From Epiperipatus broadwayi (taxonomy: Eukaryota > Onychophora > Udeonychophora > Euonychophora > Peripatidae), in assembly GCA_028023455.1 (NCBI GenBank), contig JAQFVV010000151.1, positions 1,331,001 through 1,395,000 on the forward strand: DNA of 64,000 bases. The letters run 5' to 3'. A program made the translations under genes and the position numbers. Positions within the stretch are counted from its first letter, which is position 1; every line of letters starts with the position of its first letter. This document shows, in pieces, positions 1 to 10,455 of this stretch. The notes under the pieces are model-generated. The model saw only the letters and a program-made list of their open reading frames with translations, searched no databases and was not told where the DNA came from.

Positions 1-605
1 CAAATTTACTAACTTTTAAAAGTCCATTAAAACATACTGCAGTAATTCTGTTCCTTGTATACCACATCTTTAATCAAATTCATTTATTGTATATATGATT
101 AGATTGCTCAAATTCAACAGCCTTCATTCATTGTTAACTGACAAAACTGGCTGTTCATTTTCTCCAGCTGGAAACTGACTCAAAAACATTTGGACCTCAA
201 ATCCATCACCTTCATCATTATCTTAACTACTCTGGATTAATTTAATTGTGAAGCATCCATCATTTGAATTTTAGAAATAAACTATATTGTCTATGTTTAA
301 AAAACTATATCCTTTCTAAAATAAACATATTTTCTAATAAATAAAAACATTCAACTTATTGAAGCAAGGATGATGACAAATGAATCTATTTGCCATGTCA
401 TGATCTTGAGTTCATACCTGAAAACTTGTAATAATTAAAATGAATTCTGCCCACCCCTTTTCTGTGTATTTAAATGGACATATTAAGGTCACATATATGA
501 GGGTCAGAGTGACTTAAAGTCAACATGGGTATGACAACAATATTGGCATCAACAAGGGTTTGAGCATTCCATCATCAGATTTTCAATAATATGAATGGCT
601 GAAGA

Positions 606-860
606 GTTGGAGGGTGGAGAAGATTGAAGCCTGTCCATTAAAGTTTAAAGATTTGCTATCTTAATATAAACCAAGAGCTGATTATATATATATGTATGGT
701 AGATGATGATCTGGACCAACTGATGAGTGCTGGTTCAGCACAAAATATGTATATTGGATATGATTTGTCTTTTTCGCATGTGTATGGTCAAGTGTATTGG
801 TTATATAAGATGGAGTGAATAGCTGAAGGAAGCTTGAAAGTCTGTGTTCAAATCCCCTCT
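606..860 (+). repeat. HF2 repeat, copy 1 (hammerhead-bearing)
   Basis: About 250 bp that aligns along its length with 36340-36592: the shared blocks are a stretch reading GTCCATTAAAG, then GATTTGCTATCTTAATATAAA, an ATATAT run, the hammerhead, and a right end reading TTCAAATCCCCTC. The left arm of the inverted repeat that is exact at 36.3 kb is hardly recognisable here, so this copy is older. The matched order of blocks shows a dispersed family and not a chance match. It has no coding capacity. I infer a non-autonomous element. Confidence 0.7.
711..758 (+). ncRNA. Type I hammerhead ribozyme motif (HF2 copy 1)
   Basis: CTGATGA at 720-726 is followed by a perfect helix II (GTGCT/AGCAC, 727-731 with 737-741, closed by the canonical G-C pair). 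The next core element should read GAA but reads AAA (742-744), a single G12-to-A change. The helix III strand is ATATGTAT (745-752) and the predicted cleavage nucleotide is A753. Helix I forms from CCAA (716-719) and TTGG (754-757). Apart from G12 the fold is complete, so this copy is probably inactive but clearly descends from an active design. Family knowledge: G12 is essential for hammerhead cleavage. Confidence 0.7.
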
Positions 861-1257
861 AATTACATCTGAAAACATGGAAACATTCTGCATTGCTGAG
901 GATTCCCAAGTAAGTTTTATATTTTTCAAGAAACCAGTCCATAATTATCTGTAAGTGGTTAAATCATTGGTCAATAAATAGCTATAAAAATGTGCTATAT
1001 CACCGACAGCTGAAGTCTGATAAATATTACTTGTCCTTTACTATTAATTAGTGGAGGAATGTTGGAAAGGCTCCTGACTCGAAGTGTGCTATTTATAACT
1101 ATTTTACTGACACTTATTAAAGGATTTGAAAAATATTTAACTTTAATATGTAGTAAAATGCATCAGTTTCATCTCATTTTCTGAAAAGCAGTATAATATT
1201 TATTAAGAACATTCTTGGGGGGGGGGGTTTCTTGATTTACTACTTGTTCTGTTTGGT

Positions 1258-1512
1258 GAATAATATATCCAGTAAAATGGTAAACAATATTGTTAGTACT
1301 TGTGGATGTATGACATCTTTCAGATGGAAGTTGAACCGAATTGACAATTACGTTGTATAACATGATCACAATAACAGACTCATGTTTTCAATAATCACCT
1401 GTCCTGTTCATCTGCTGAATAATAAACAATGTTCACAGTACTGTAGTGTATGACATCATTCAGATGGAAGCTGCATTGAATTGATAATCATGTTGTATAA
1501 CATGATCACAAT
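1258..1512. repeat. Imperfect tandem duplication, offset about 140 bp
   Basis: The block containing GTATGACATC, TTCAGATGGAAG and GTTGTATAACATGATCACAA occurs twice (near 1306-1371 and 1447-1512). Substitutions and small gaps separate the copies. No coding frame is shared. It is a local segmental duplication without recognised function. An 11-base G run lies just upstream at about 1217-1227. Confidence 0.65.
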
Positions 1513-2169
1513 TTATCTTAGACTTTATTTTTAAATTAAGACTAGCCAGACACCCATTTGCTGATCAATATTGCATGGATATCTAGATTGACTACGAATC
1601 ATTACTTGACCAAAATTGTAAATTGGATAAAAAATTCTCAACTAATTCAAAGTTTACCAAAGTACCACAAGAATCTGAATTCATCATTGCAGGCAAGTGC
1701 ACTAATTAATGCAAAATATTTTTTGGGTTATAAATAATAAATACCTGAAATGTGCTTAAAGAAGCCATGTGGAACAAAACTAAACATTTTAATTTACAGC
1801 ATCCAGTAATATGGCCATTAATCTTGAAAACAAATTGAATAAATATGGGTGACTAACTCATCAATTTGCATAAGTCAGGGAGAGAAAGAACCACTATTTT
1901 CCATAAAAAATATTTTTACAATCATTTTGCTGTGACTGTGAAAAAGTACCATGACCTCAGGAATTCTTAAATTATCAAATGCACTGGTAACTTTATAAAC
2001 CTTAGTTACTGCTTATCCATATATCTTCAAAACTGTTTTAAAAGCTTCTAATGGTCCAATGATCCTTGGAAGCTACTACTGAATGTATTTAAATCAGAGG
2101 TCATTGATAATCTCTGATTAATTATATGATATTGCATTTTAAAAATAATAATAATCATAAAGTCACTCA

Positions 2170-3000
2170 TAAAAGAGTATGACCATTCTAACTTTAGGGG
2201 GAAGGAAGGAAAGGAGAGAAAGAAAAAAAAAACTATTGTAGAAATGAGTTTTGTAATGATTATACAAATAATCAGTGAAACATAAAATGCCTACATATAG
2301 AATATGCTGGTCCACTTTTCTGTTGATATTTTATAATGTTGTCTTTCAAGTCTTTCAACAGAAAACTCTTCTTTCTGAAATATGTCAAAACTATGTCTAA
2401 TTAATGGTAGCTCTCCAATGTATTTCATTCTCTGTCACATCCTCCTAATGGAAACAATTGACATTGCATTTCTTCAGACTGTCTTTCGAGATAATTCTTG
2501 TAATGCAAACAAGGTAAACCATGCTCAATTTCACCATAAACCACCCTTTTATGAATTCTTACATTGTTCATTCAATATTCATGTCCAATCCAACAAAGGT
2601 ATGATTTCACAATAGTGGACTTTGTAATATCACATCCAACAAGTTGAAAAATATATTGATTGGTTCTAGAATCTTAGCATTATATTTTTAAAATTTTATG
2701 GAATATTCTTGTGCCAATATGGTGTCCAAGTTTCACTTCCATACAATAAATCAGTAAAAATAACAACTCTATATACAGCTATCATAGTTGTGATATTTCT
2801 TTCCCTTTGATGAAATGATCTTTTATCATGTTAAAAACAGCAGAAGCACAGTGAAGTCTGTGTTTGATCTCAACATCTAAATCCATCTTTCTATCTACAA
2901 AACTAGCATGGGATTTAAAGTGGTTTATATTCTCAAGTCGATAACCATCCAAGCTAAAATTGCCGAGGATTTTTCTTCTATCACCGGCTGAAAAAAAATC
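2170..3000 (-). mobile_element. LINE remnant, RT C-terminus and 3' end
   Basis: Read on the minus strand, broken frames give pieces typical of the C-terminal part of a non-LTR retrotransposon ORF2: SLDGYRLENINHFKSHAS (compare the DG..LE.V..FKYLGS block), then DRKMDLDVEIKHRLHCASA, then a degenerate tail resembling the LKKCN..W.DV...R..WR block near 2400-2480. Stops and frameshifts are frequent, so it is dead. A related 3' end ending in LELEWS-like sequence occurs at 31990-32220 and near 60750. The clade cannot be fixed by eye. Confidence 0.6.
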
Positions 3001-3129
3001 TGGAGTTTTTTTGAATACTGATTAATAAATAGAGTCTTTATATGTTGCATTCAAAACATTAAATACATTCTGTAAATCATCTTTCAAATTTTCAAAAAAT
3101 AAAACACTAAATAATATGAAGTTGATATT

Positions 3130-3295
3130 AAAGAAGTGTGGCAAAGCAGGAAAAAATGTGAAAATTAACGCTGGAGAAAAATATAAGATTTTAGTATTAA
3201 TGGGAATGATAAAACTGAAGGATATCTCATGGAAAAAGATTTGTCTTGAAGAAGTGGAGGAGTATAAGTATTTCATTAAAGGAAAAAAGAATTAA
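3130..3295 (+). mobile_element. LINE RT fragment, head-to-head with the preceding one
   Basis: A plus-strand open stretch encodes KINAGEKYKILVLMG followed by KKICLEEVEEYKYFIKG. This matches the LINE RT region 'GL.IN..KTKVLV.G ... G..LE.VEEYKYLG'. It corresponds to the same part of RT as the minus-strand remnant ending near 3000, so two LINE pieces abut in opposite orientation. It stops after about 50 codons. Confidence 0.55.
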
Positions 3296-3428
3296 CAGAC
3301 GTTATAAAAACTACATGTGTTTGATTAAAAGTCTGACATGTTTCTTGTATAATAAATATGGCGAATGTAGTATTATTTGAAAACATGTGATAGTGAATGT
3401 TTTAACATTTGGAAATGATGACCTTTGT

Positions 3429-3541
3429 ATAGGCCAGAGAATTAAATTTTTAGATAGAATACAAAAATTAGTAAGATATAAATTATAGGCCAGAGAATTA
3501 AATTTTTTGATAGAATACAAAAATTAGTAAGATATAAATTA
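3429..3541. repeat. 56 bp tandem duplication
   Basis: Two nearly identical 56 bp units start at 3429 and 3485, each beginning ATAGGCCAGAGAATTAAATT and ending with ATTAGTAAGATATAAATT. There is almost no divergence, so the duplication is recent or an assembly effect. Confidence 0.85.
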
Positions 3542-3595
3542 TTAAAAATTTATTATTATAAATTATTAGTAAGATATAATTTTTTATTTTATTTT

Positions 3596-3766
3596 ATCAC
3601 ACATATACCACCTAGTGTATGTTTAAGTAACTAATAGACACCAGATGGTGATGCATAATAAATTCTTAACTAGTAATGTCCTATCCAATACTTTCAGACT
3701 AGTTGTGGATTCCATCAGTGAGGAGCTCTTTGGAAAAGTGCACTTGGATCTTTAGGGTTTTAAAAA
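3596..3766 (-). repeat. Diverged HF1-like repeat
   Basis: This has the HF1 order in diverged form: ACCACCTAGTGTA, a TAACTAATAGACACCAGATGG block, TGTCCTATCCAATACTTTCAGACTAGTTG, CCATCAGTGAGGAGCT, then AGTGCACTTGGATCTTTAGG. The hammerhead part lies on the minus strand and has lost its core. A close relative is at 54387-54540. Confidence 0.6.
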
Positions 3767-4213
3767 AAAAGTCTGACGCTGAAATAGCAATGTGTCAGCT
3801 GGAATCATGTGATGCAGAATAATAAGGTTTTTCAAGATGAAATGAGATGGGCTAATTTTATAATAAAGAAAAACAAAAGCAAATTTTAAATGATCAAAAA
3901 GTTTGAATAGTTAAAATAGTGCTTAATTGGATTATGTAGAAAAGACAAAAAGCTTGTTGGGAAAGAAAGATTTTAAGTATGATAGATAGACAATTTATTT
4001 CCATATATGAATATAAAAAATGGGATAAATATAGAGAAAATGTATTATTATCAAGACATAATTATGCAAGATGGAAAAATAGGTCAGATAAGTTCCTTAG
4101 TGAAAAAGATTGGGAAAATAAATATGAATTTAAAAAATAATTTGATGTTATATAAGAATAAAAATTGTACAAAAATCACTAAAGGGAGCATATTGTTATT
4201 TGGTGTGATTTAC

Positions 4214-4462
4214 TAACAGAAAGTCAATAAATTCTATCATAAAATTAACCATAACCACATCAAGGATAATAAGCCAAGAATTCTGATACCATACATTCAA
4301 CCCCTGGTCAAATGTCTCAAGAATAATCTATCTAAAGACTTCATCATCACATATCATTCACCTCCGAATACAAACAGACTTATCAATAATTCCAAGAATA
4401 AAATTACACTTGAGCTCACTCCTCATTATCTGTGCATACAACACATACATATAGTAGTTTAA
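4214..4462 (+). mobile_element. Penelope-like element fragment (segment before GIY-YIG)
   Basis: An open stretch of about 80 codons, closed by TAA near 4460, encodes KPRILIPYIQPLVKCLKNN, then LSKDFIITYHSPPNTNRL and INNSKNKI. This resembles the Penelope-like segment joining the RT to the GIY-YIG endonuclease (pattern 'LPY..G.....I......I.V...P...L..L......K'). No GIY-YIG catalytic motif and no RT follow or precede in frame, so it is an isolated fragment. The match is by pattern recall only. If right, it is the only autonomous-element trace that could have supported the hammerhead-bearing repeats. Confidence 0.45.
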
Positions 4463-4781
4463 ATATTAGAAAAATAATGGCAAAAATAGAATGAATTTGA
4501 ATTGTTATGGAGATGAGAAAATAAATTGTAGGAAGAATGGGATAAATTTAAAGGTACTAAGAGAGACAAAGAGATAGAAATGTTATGATTATTTTTTTAG
4601 ATCTTTATAAAAGAATTAGAGAATATGAAGTCAGGATAGTGTAACTATTGAAATGGCTGTTACTAAAACGGAATAGGATAAATAAAAATGAATCAGGGGT
4701 AGAAAAATAGTTCAATAATAAGAAATAAGAACTAGATTGAGTTTAGTATCGTATGTAAGAGTGTTAGAGGGATGATTGTTT

Positions 4782-5165
4782 AACTTGGCTAACAGGGCTT
4801 CTGGCATATAGACTATATATAGAATCTTCTGAATTCATTTCAAGAATAGGCAGTTTGTATCACATAACAGACTAGGATACCGTAAGAAACTTAAGTTCTT
4901 TCAAAAACGGTCACAACATTTGAGTTGTTATAGTACTGAGAATACATTGTAATAAAACTTGGCTAACAGGGCTTCTGGGCATATAGTCTATATATAGAAA
5001 CTTCTGAATTCATTTCAAGAATAGCCAGTTTGTTATCATATAAAAGACTAAAATACCATAAGAAACTTTAAGTTCTTTCAAAAATGGATTTCGAGAATTA
5101 GAGATTGATAATAAATCATAAGATGTGAGATGTTATAGTAATGAGAATACATTTGTAATAAATGA
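4782..5165. repeat. 174 bp tandem duplication
   Basis: AACTTGGCTAACAGGGCTTC starts at 4782 and again at 4956. Both copies continue through a CTATATATAGAA stretch, GAATTCATTTCAAGAATAG and TAAGAAACTT, and then GAGAATACATT..GTAATAAA. They differ by point changes and small indels. No coding content. Confidence 0.85.
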
Positions 5166-5860
5166 GAATTGTGGGACAGGAAGTCAGAACACATATCGAT
5201 TACAAAAACATAAAAAGAAAAATATTGCTTATAGTTAATATAAATGATAAATGGTAATTGTTATTGAAAGTCTTTTATACAGGTTTTGTGAAATTGATGA
5301 AGGGAAATTCAACAATATCATTTCAATAATTTAAATTTGTTTAATTATGGATATAAAAGAATTCTACGAGAGGAAAAAATGAAAAAAAAAACAAAACTTA
5401 TCACTTCCAAATCACAATTAGTATAACTTAATATTGAATCTGTCATAAACAAGAAAGATGTAGCATGAGTAAAAACTCTTAAGCGGAAAGAAGCTTAAAA
5501 AAATAAGCAGAAAATAAAGCTGGAGATAGCAAAATTAGAATACATTAAATTCAACCACAAACATTATAAACATATCTGATCATTAGATTGTTTAATACAG
5601 GAAGGATTCACCGATTCATTACAGTTGGAATCTTTGCAAAAAATGATTCAGAAAACGATAAGTACATTATAGAATCTACATCTTCCCCATCCTCAAAGAA
5701 TTACAGAAAGCAAGATTAAAAAAAGCAAATGTTATATCATAAATCTAAGAAAACATATAGCTAACTTTAAAAACAAAATATATCAAATAACTATTTTGTA
5801 CTTAACGAAATAAATTTGAACAAAATAAGTAAAAAATAAACATAACTGTATAACTGTTTT
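5166..5860. other. A+T-rich DNA with no recognised feature
   Basis: Only short chance frames are seen. No splice-flanked coding-like segment, tRNA box or recognised repeat was found in this stretch. Confidence 0.4.
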
Positions 5861-6126
5861 AAAACAGGCAAAACTCACTACATGTATTGCCACACACAGC
5901 AAGCTAAAGTAATCAATGGATGCCAGAAGGCTTGTGCATAAAATCCCCATCTAGTGCCTACTCATCCAATGGCTCCTCACTGACGAAGGCCACAAGCCAG
6001 AAACTAGTCTGGGGATATTGGATGAGTAGGCACTAGATGGGGATTTTATGCACAAGCCTTCTGGCATCCATTGATTACTCTAGCTTGCTGTGTGTGGCAA
6101 TACGTATAGTGAGTTTTGCCTGTTTT
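5861..6126. mobile_element. HF1 foldback element (complete, hammerhead on + strand)
   Basis: The ends are inverted copies reading AAAACAGGCAAAACTC at left and GAGTTTTGCCTGTTTT at right. The arms (about 110 bp) continue as inverted copies through CAATGGATGCCAGAAGGCTT, TGCATAAAATCCCCATCTAG and CTACTCATCCAAT. The hammerhead segment belongs to the right arm only, so the element is an inverted dimer lacking that segment on the left. No open frame. Other foldback copies are at 16329-16630 and 53748-54014, and single-arm copies are listed separately. Confidence 0.85.
5974..6015 (+). ncRNA. Hammerhead-type ribozyme motif in HF1
   Basis: CTGACGA (5980-5986) and GAA (6000-6002) form the conserved core. 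Helix II is GGC/GCC (5988-5990 with 5996-5998) around loop CACAA. The helix III strand ACTAGT (6003-6008) is a perfect palindrome followed by the predicted cleavage nucleotide C6009 (a GTC triplet). Helix I pairs TCCTCA (5974-5979) with TGGGGA (6010-6015), six pairs including one G-U. Departure from the canonical form: an A sits on each side of helix II (5987, 5999) where G10.1-C11.1 is expected. A palindromic helix III suggests activity as a dimer, as reported for hammerheads with very short helix III. Confidence 0.65.
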
Positions 6127-6129
6127 AAG

Positions 6130-7360
6130 TAAAAAATAAGAGAATTAATAAAAACTGATGCATATACTTAAGAAATTATCATTCATTTATATATAAATAT
6201 ATAATCAGTTAAAATCAAATAATAACAAGAGAAATAAAAAAAAAAATAAAAGTAAACCTTAATTCTAGAAAGAATTTTACAAAGAATCATAAAATATTAA
6301 CGAATAGACCCAGTCTAACTTAAGATAAATAGAAATAAAGCATTCTTAATGCAGTAAAAGTTCTCTCCACGTGTACAGTAGGCTTTGCTACAATTAATAT
6401 AATTGGTTCAAGACAGTCATTCGTTATAATTTTCATTTGTTGTATCTGACACTGAAATACATGTATTTAGGAATAATTATTAATTTATCATTCTTTAAGC
6501 ATTGATAAAATTATAAATCATTAAACAAATTCACTTTTCTTATTACTGTTTAAATAATAAACCACTCATGTATTCATGTATTTATACATATGTTATAACT
6601 CCGAAAAAGATTGCTGATCAATCGAAACTAAAATTGATTAATTTTAATAAAATAAGCATTGTTAACAGTAATGAGAAAGGTGAATTTGTTTAATTTTTTA
6701 ATTATTTACGAATAATCTGCTCTAGGTCCATCCAAAATTACAATTTAAACATACAAAGTCAAAAATATAAAAGTAATCAATGGCTAAACAGTCTAATTTT
6801 GATAAAAATTAATCTTTTAAAAATAAAAATCTAATAGATTTACTATAATAAAAATTCTCTGATGTTAATTTAGTCTAATCACATTTAGAACATCCACTTT
6901 CTCATGTGAAAATCATTGATATTGCATTTTAAATCATTTTTTTAGCTCATAATAATAAATCAATCTTTCAAAAGCATAAAGAAACACTAATAAAAATCAT
7001 TTTACATCTACTTTCGTGCTTGTAATTTTTTTTACCCAATACCATATCCTTTTTCTGTCTCATATTGAAAATTGAAATTGATCTATACATAAACAAATTG
7101 TATACAAATAAAAATCTCTTTATTTCTGTTTTCTCATTTGAAATTTTCTTTCTTTTTTTTTGATAACTTTAATTCTAGCAGCAAGACTAAAATATTTCAT
7201 AATATGAACCCGAGGTCAGCCAATAGCAGTTAGCTTGTCAGTTTAACATTTTTTTCATGTGGATTGCTTTGTTTTTTTTTACAACATTAATCAGTATTAT
7301 AATTGATTTTTAGGTTTATAATGATTATTATTATATCTTTGCAGTGGAATAATTACACAG
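6130..7360. other. A+T-rich DNA with no recognised feature
   Basis: Poly-A/T tracts and AT simple sequence dominate. No coding-like composition, tRNA boxes or recognised repeat families were seen. Confidence 0.4.
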
Positions 7361-7363
7361 AGA

Positions 7364-7540
7364 TTAAACTCTCCATATAGTAGCACCACCCGGTGCAAGC
7401 CAGAATAATCAATGAATGCAAGAAGGTTTGTGCATAAAATCCCTACCTAGTGCCCATACCCCCAGTCTAGTTTCTAGTTTGTGACTTTCATTAGCGAGGA
7501 GCCTGCAATCTGAGAACACTGCACCTAGATCTTAGGATGT
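7364..7540 (-). repeat. HF1 single-arm copy
   Basis: HF1 in order: AAACTCTCCATATAGTAGCA, GTGCAAGCCAGAATAATCAA, TGCATAAAATCCCTACCTAG, then the minus-strand hammerhead region (AGTCTAGTTTCTAGTTTGTG... GCGAGGAGCC) and the downstream AGAACACTGCACCTAGATCT. The hammerhead core reads CTAATGA, so G5 is lost. It has only one arm, so it cannot fold back on itself. Confidence 0.75.
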
Positions 7541-8469
7541 TCAGTGGAATAATTAAAAAATAAATAAAAACAATATATTTTTGCTGATAAAGGCACAAAA
7601 ATATGAGGTAATCTTCAATGTAACATTATCCATTATTATACATAATTTAATAAGAAAAAGTTTATAAAAGACTTCCATTCCATATCACTTTCCATCATCC
7701 CTTGTTAATCTTAATATATTATTAGGCCTGTGTTAGTGTCAGATCTGAGATCTAAAAGTTTCTGGATAAAAGGTGGATCTATCACTCCTGGTAATTGAAT
7801 GTTACTAGACTAAAAACAGCTAACCATTTGATTATAACCCATTGTATACCTCTCCATATTTTGCTAATTGATATGCAGTACCTCTTAAGAATCCAGTTTC
7901 AAACCCATAATAAATACCAGTATTATCTTTATCAGAAATTATGTATCTGTCCTCTTAGATATTTGACCATTTCTTCATCAACTTTCCAGTTTAGTTTATT
8001 CTTTGTGAGAAGGTTGGGAGAATACACATCCCTCATTAACATCATCTAACAATATTTCAAGAAAGCATCTCTTTTGTTTATGTTTAATTAATAATAGTAA
8101 TTCAAGTTCTTAGTTTCAGATTATCATTCATTCAAGATATATGATTAAAATAATTGAACTTATACAATAAAATTTTTGATTCATTGCTGGTAAACATTTT
8201 ACTTTTCAAAGCATTTCACCAAATTTAATTCTATGAATACTTTAAATCCTTTACGACTGCATTTATGTTAATAATTCAACTGAAAAATTGGTAGTTGTAA
8301 TCTTCTAATCCATTACTATTAATGTTTATTTTCTCCAAATAAAAAAAAAATTATCTTGTTTTTATTTCATTGCCTTTATTCACACTTCTATTTACTTAAC
8401 ATATGGATTCTTTTTTATTAGACAGTGTTAATTATTAATAAAATATCATAAATGAATATGTAAAGATTT

Positions 8470-8660
8470 CAGGAAGTAGATTCACTATGGGCTTTATTAA
8501 GTCCTTCAATTTGTTTCTATAGTCACAGATATGACAGCCATTAATTACGTCTTTTATGATTTGAGTTTATACACCTTTATATAAATTGGTGGCTGTTAAA
8601 TTCCATTTTAAAGCAGATAAATACAATAATCATGGATTTATTCTGAATCTATTGATGAGA
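8470..8660 (-). repeat. Dispersed repeat, copy 1 of a pair
   Basis: It aligns with 14395-14600: both contain GATTCAC, a TATTAAG(T/C)CCTTCAATT block, CTGTTAAATTCCATTT and AAGCAGAT. Read on the minus strand both copies can encode a WNLT-containing peptide, but frames are broken and I do not recognise the protein. It is probably part of an old transposon. Confidence 0.55.
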
Positions 8661-8877
8661 CTCTAATTACATCTATGAAGATCAAATTCATTAAGTTTTT
8701 AGAATATTTTTATAAAAATTCTAATTTTTAGAAAATAGATCTTTGAATGTAGATTCTTGGTTGTATATTCAAAAAGGAGATTTTGATTTGAGGGCTTGTT
8801 ATAAATGGCGAACCTGTATCCTGTGTTATTGACAAGTCTGATCTACTTAACAGCTTTTCATACATTTTCTTTTAGAC

Positions 8878-9346
8878 TTTAGTTTGCGCTCATGACCATT
8901 TTGAAATCTAAAACCACTACTGACATAACCAACTGATAAATAATATAAACATTGAATAAAAGTACTTAAAATTCATATTTTAGAAATTATAACCTAGTAA
9001 AAATAATATGCTTTATTTCATATAGGCATATAGTATAATATTTTAGTATTTGGAAACTATAAGCTTGGTATGAGCAGACTGCTGCAACTTTTGACTGATA
9101 CCTATCTTCCCCATCCTTCCCCCTCCCCGCAAATTCCGACGCTTTGCACCATCATAGTTCAAATATTTTATGATGGTAAAAAAAATTTTAAAAAAATCCC
9201 TAATAAAATAAAGCATATTATTTTTACTAGCTTATAATTTCTAAAATATAGATTTAAAGTACTTTTATTCAATATTTATGTCATTTATCAGTTGGATGTG
9301 TCAGGAGTGATTTTAGATTTCAAAATGGCCATGAGCGCAAACTAAA
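8878..9346. mobile_element. Foldback/MITE-like element, arms about 145 bp
   Basis: The left arm (8878-9020) and right arm (about 9200-9346) are inverted copies, starting TTTAGTTTGCGCTCATGACC at left and ending in its complement at right. Shared inner blocks include ATTTTGAAATCTAAAA, TCAATGTTTATATT-like sequence and AGCATATTATTTTTACTAG. The centre holds a C-rich stretch (CCTTCCCCCTCCCCGC near 9116-9131). No transposase is present. The long imperfect arms suggest a non-autonomous DNA transposon. Confidence 0.8.
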
Positions 9347-9349
9347 TCA

Positions 9350-10245
9350 GGACCAACTTCTGATATACTATGGAGGAATATATGAAAGAACACATAACAT
9401 AGGCTTATTTAATATAGGCCGAAATATAGATAGATGATTCGTTATTCATGAAAAAACACTATTCTCAAAACTTAGTAGCACCTAATAATTTACTACAATG
9501 ATAGAATAACAGATTTGAGAATTAAACGTCATTTGTGGCGTTTAATGTCACACGACCTCACTAGCAACTAACCACTGGTTATTCATTTAATAGTTTTACA
9601 ATGCTAACCGTTTTAAATTCAAATGTAATAAGATCTAAATTTTGTTTTTAAAATAAACAATAAAAAAAGTGATAAATATAGAACTCCCTCAAATTAAAAA
9701 TAAATAAAAAATTGTCAAAACTCCCACTCCGATTTTGGTTTAGACTGTCAAATAATTAACAACTGATTTTAATTTCTCGCAATATGATCCAGCTTTTTCT
9801 GAAGATTACTGACTGACGGTAGGGTTATAATCGTTGAGACAAGAATTTTAAAATTTATTAGATAAAATTAGCCAAAGTAATTTGTTCTGAAAGCATTCAT
9901 TAATATTTCACGTTTTAATTCACACAAGGAAAGAGTTATTTTTGGAAAGTATAAAAGTACAAAACCAAAATAAATAATTCATGCTATCCTGTATCACGTG
10001 GCGGAAAGGTTAAGCTTTCAAAATCAAATCAGATTTAGTTCGAATTATAATTGAATAAGGGAAATGAAACAAAATTACTATTTGACATCTAATTTTCAAA
10101 GCAAGCCTAGAAAGACATGAAAGAAAAGCGTGTGTGAATTGTATTTATGTTACTTTAATGAATACAACTTATGTTTGCGTATATATATTTTTCAAGAACA
10201 TATTTATTTGTGTTAATAATAATTCAGATACGGGTCTTGATTATT
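9350..10245. other. Unannotated intergenic DNA
   Basis: No recognised repeat, RNA gene or coding segment. A CACGTG E-box-like hexamer occurs near 9996-10001, without further context that would make it a promoter. Confidence 0.35.
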
Positions 10246-10249
10246 TTAT

Positions 10250-10455
10250 TTTAAAAAAAATCGAACGACTTTATTGTTCGGGAGTTCAAAAGAAATTAAA
10301 GAACAGGAAGTGATAGAGAATCGGATATGGACCTTACGCTCCAGCGTCTGCAAATAAAAAATAATCGAATAGCTTGAACGCCGGAAGTAAGCGAGTTTCA
10401 TGGATTTTAAACTCCAAAGTGTGCCACTCGACCACTGCACCAAATCATGGTCATT
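10250..10455 (-). mobile_element. SINE-B copy (tRNA-derived)
   Basis: On the minus strand it begins CATGATTTGGTGCAGTGGTC, an A-box-like tRNA start. It continues with a degenerate body and ends in GAACTCCCGAACAATAAAG. The same head and the same GAACTCC.GA(G)CAATAAAG tail recur at 30381-30490, 54205-54330 and 54850-54980. The shared tail in both orientations marks a family. No functional tRNA fold is seen. Confidence 0.7.
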
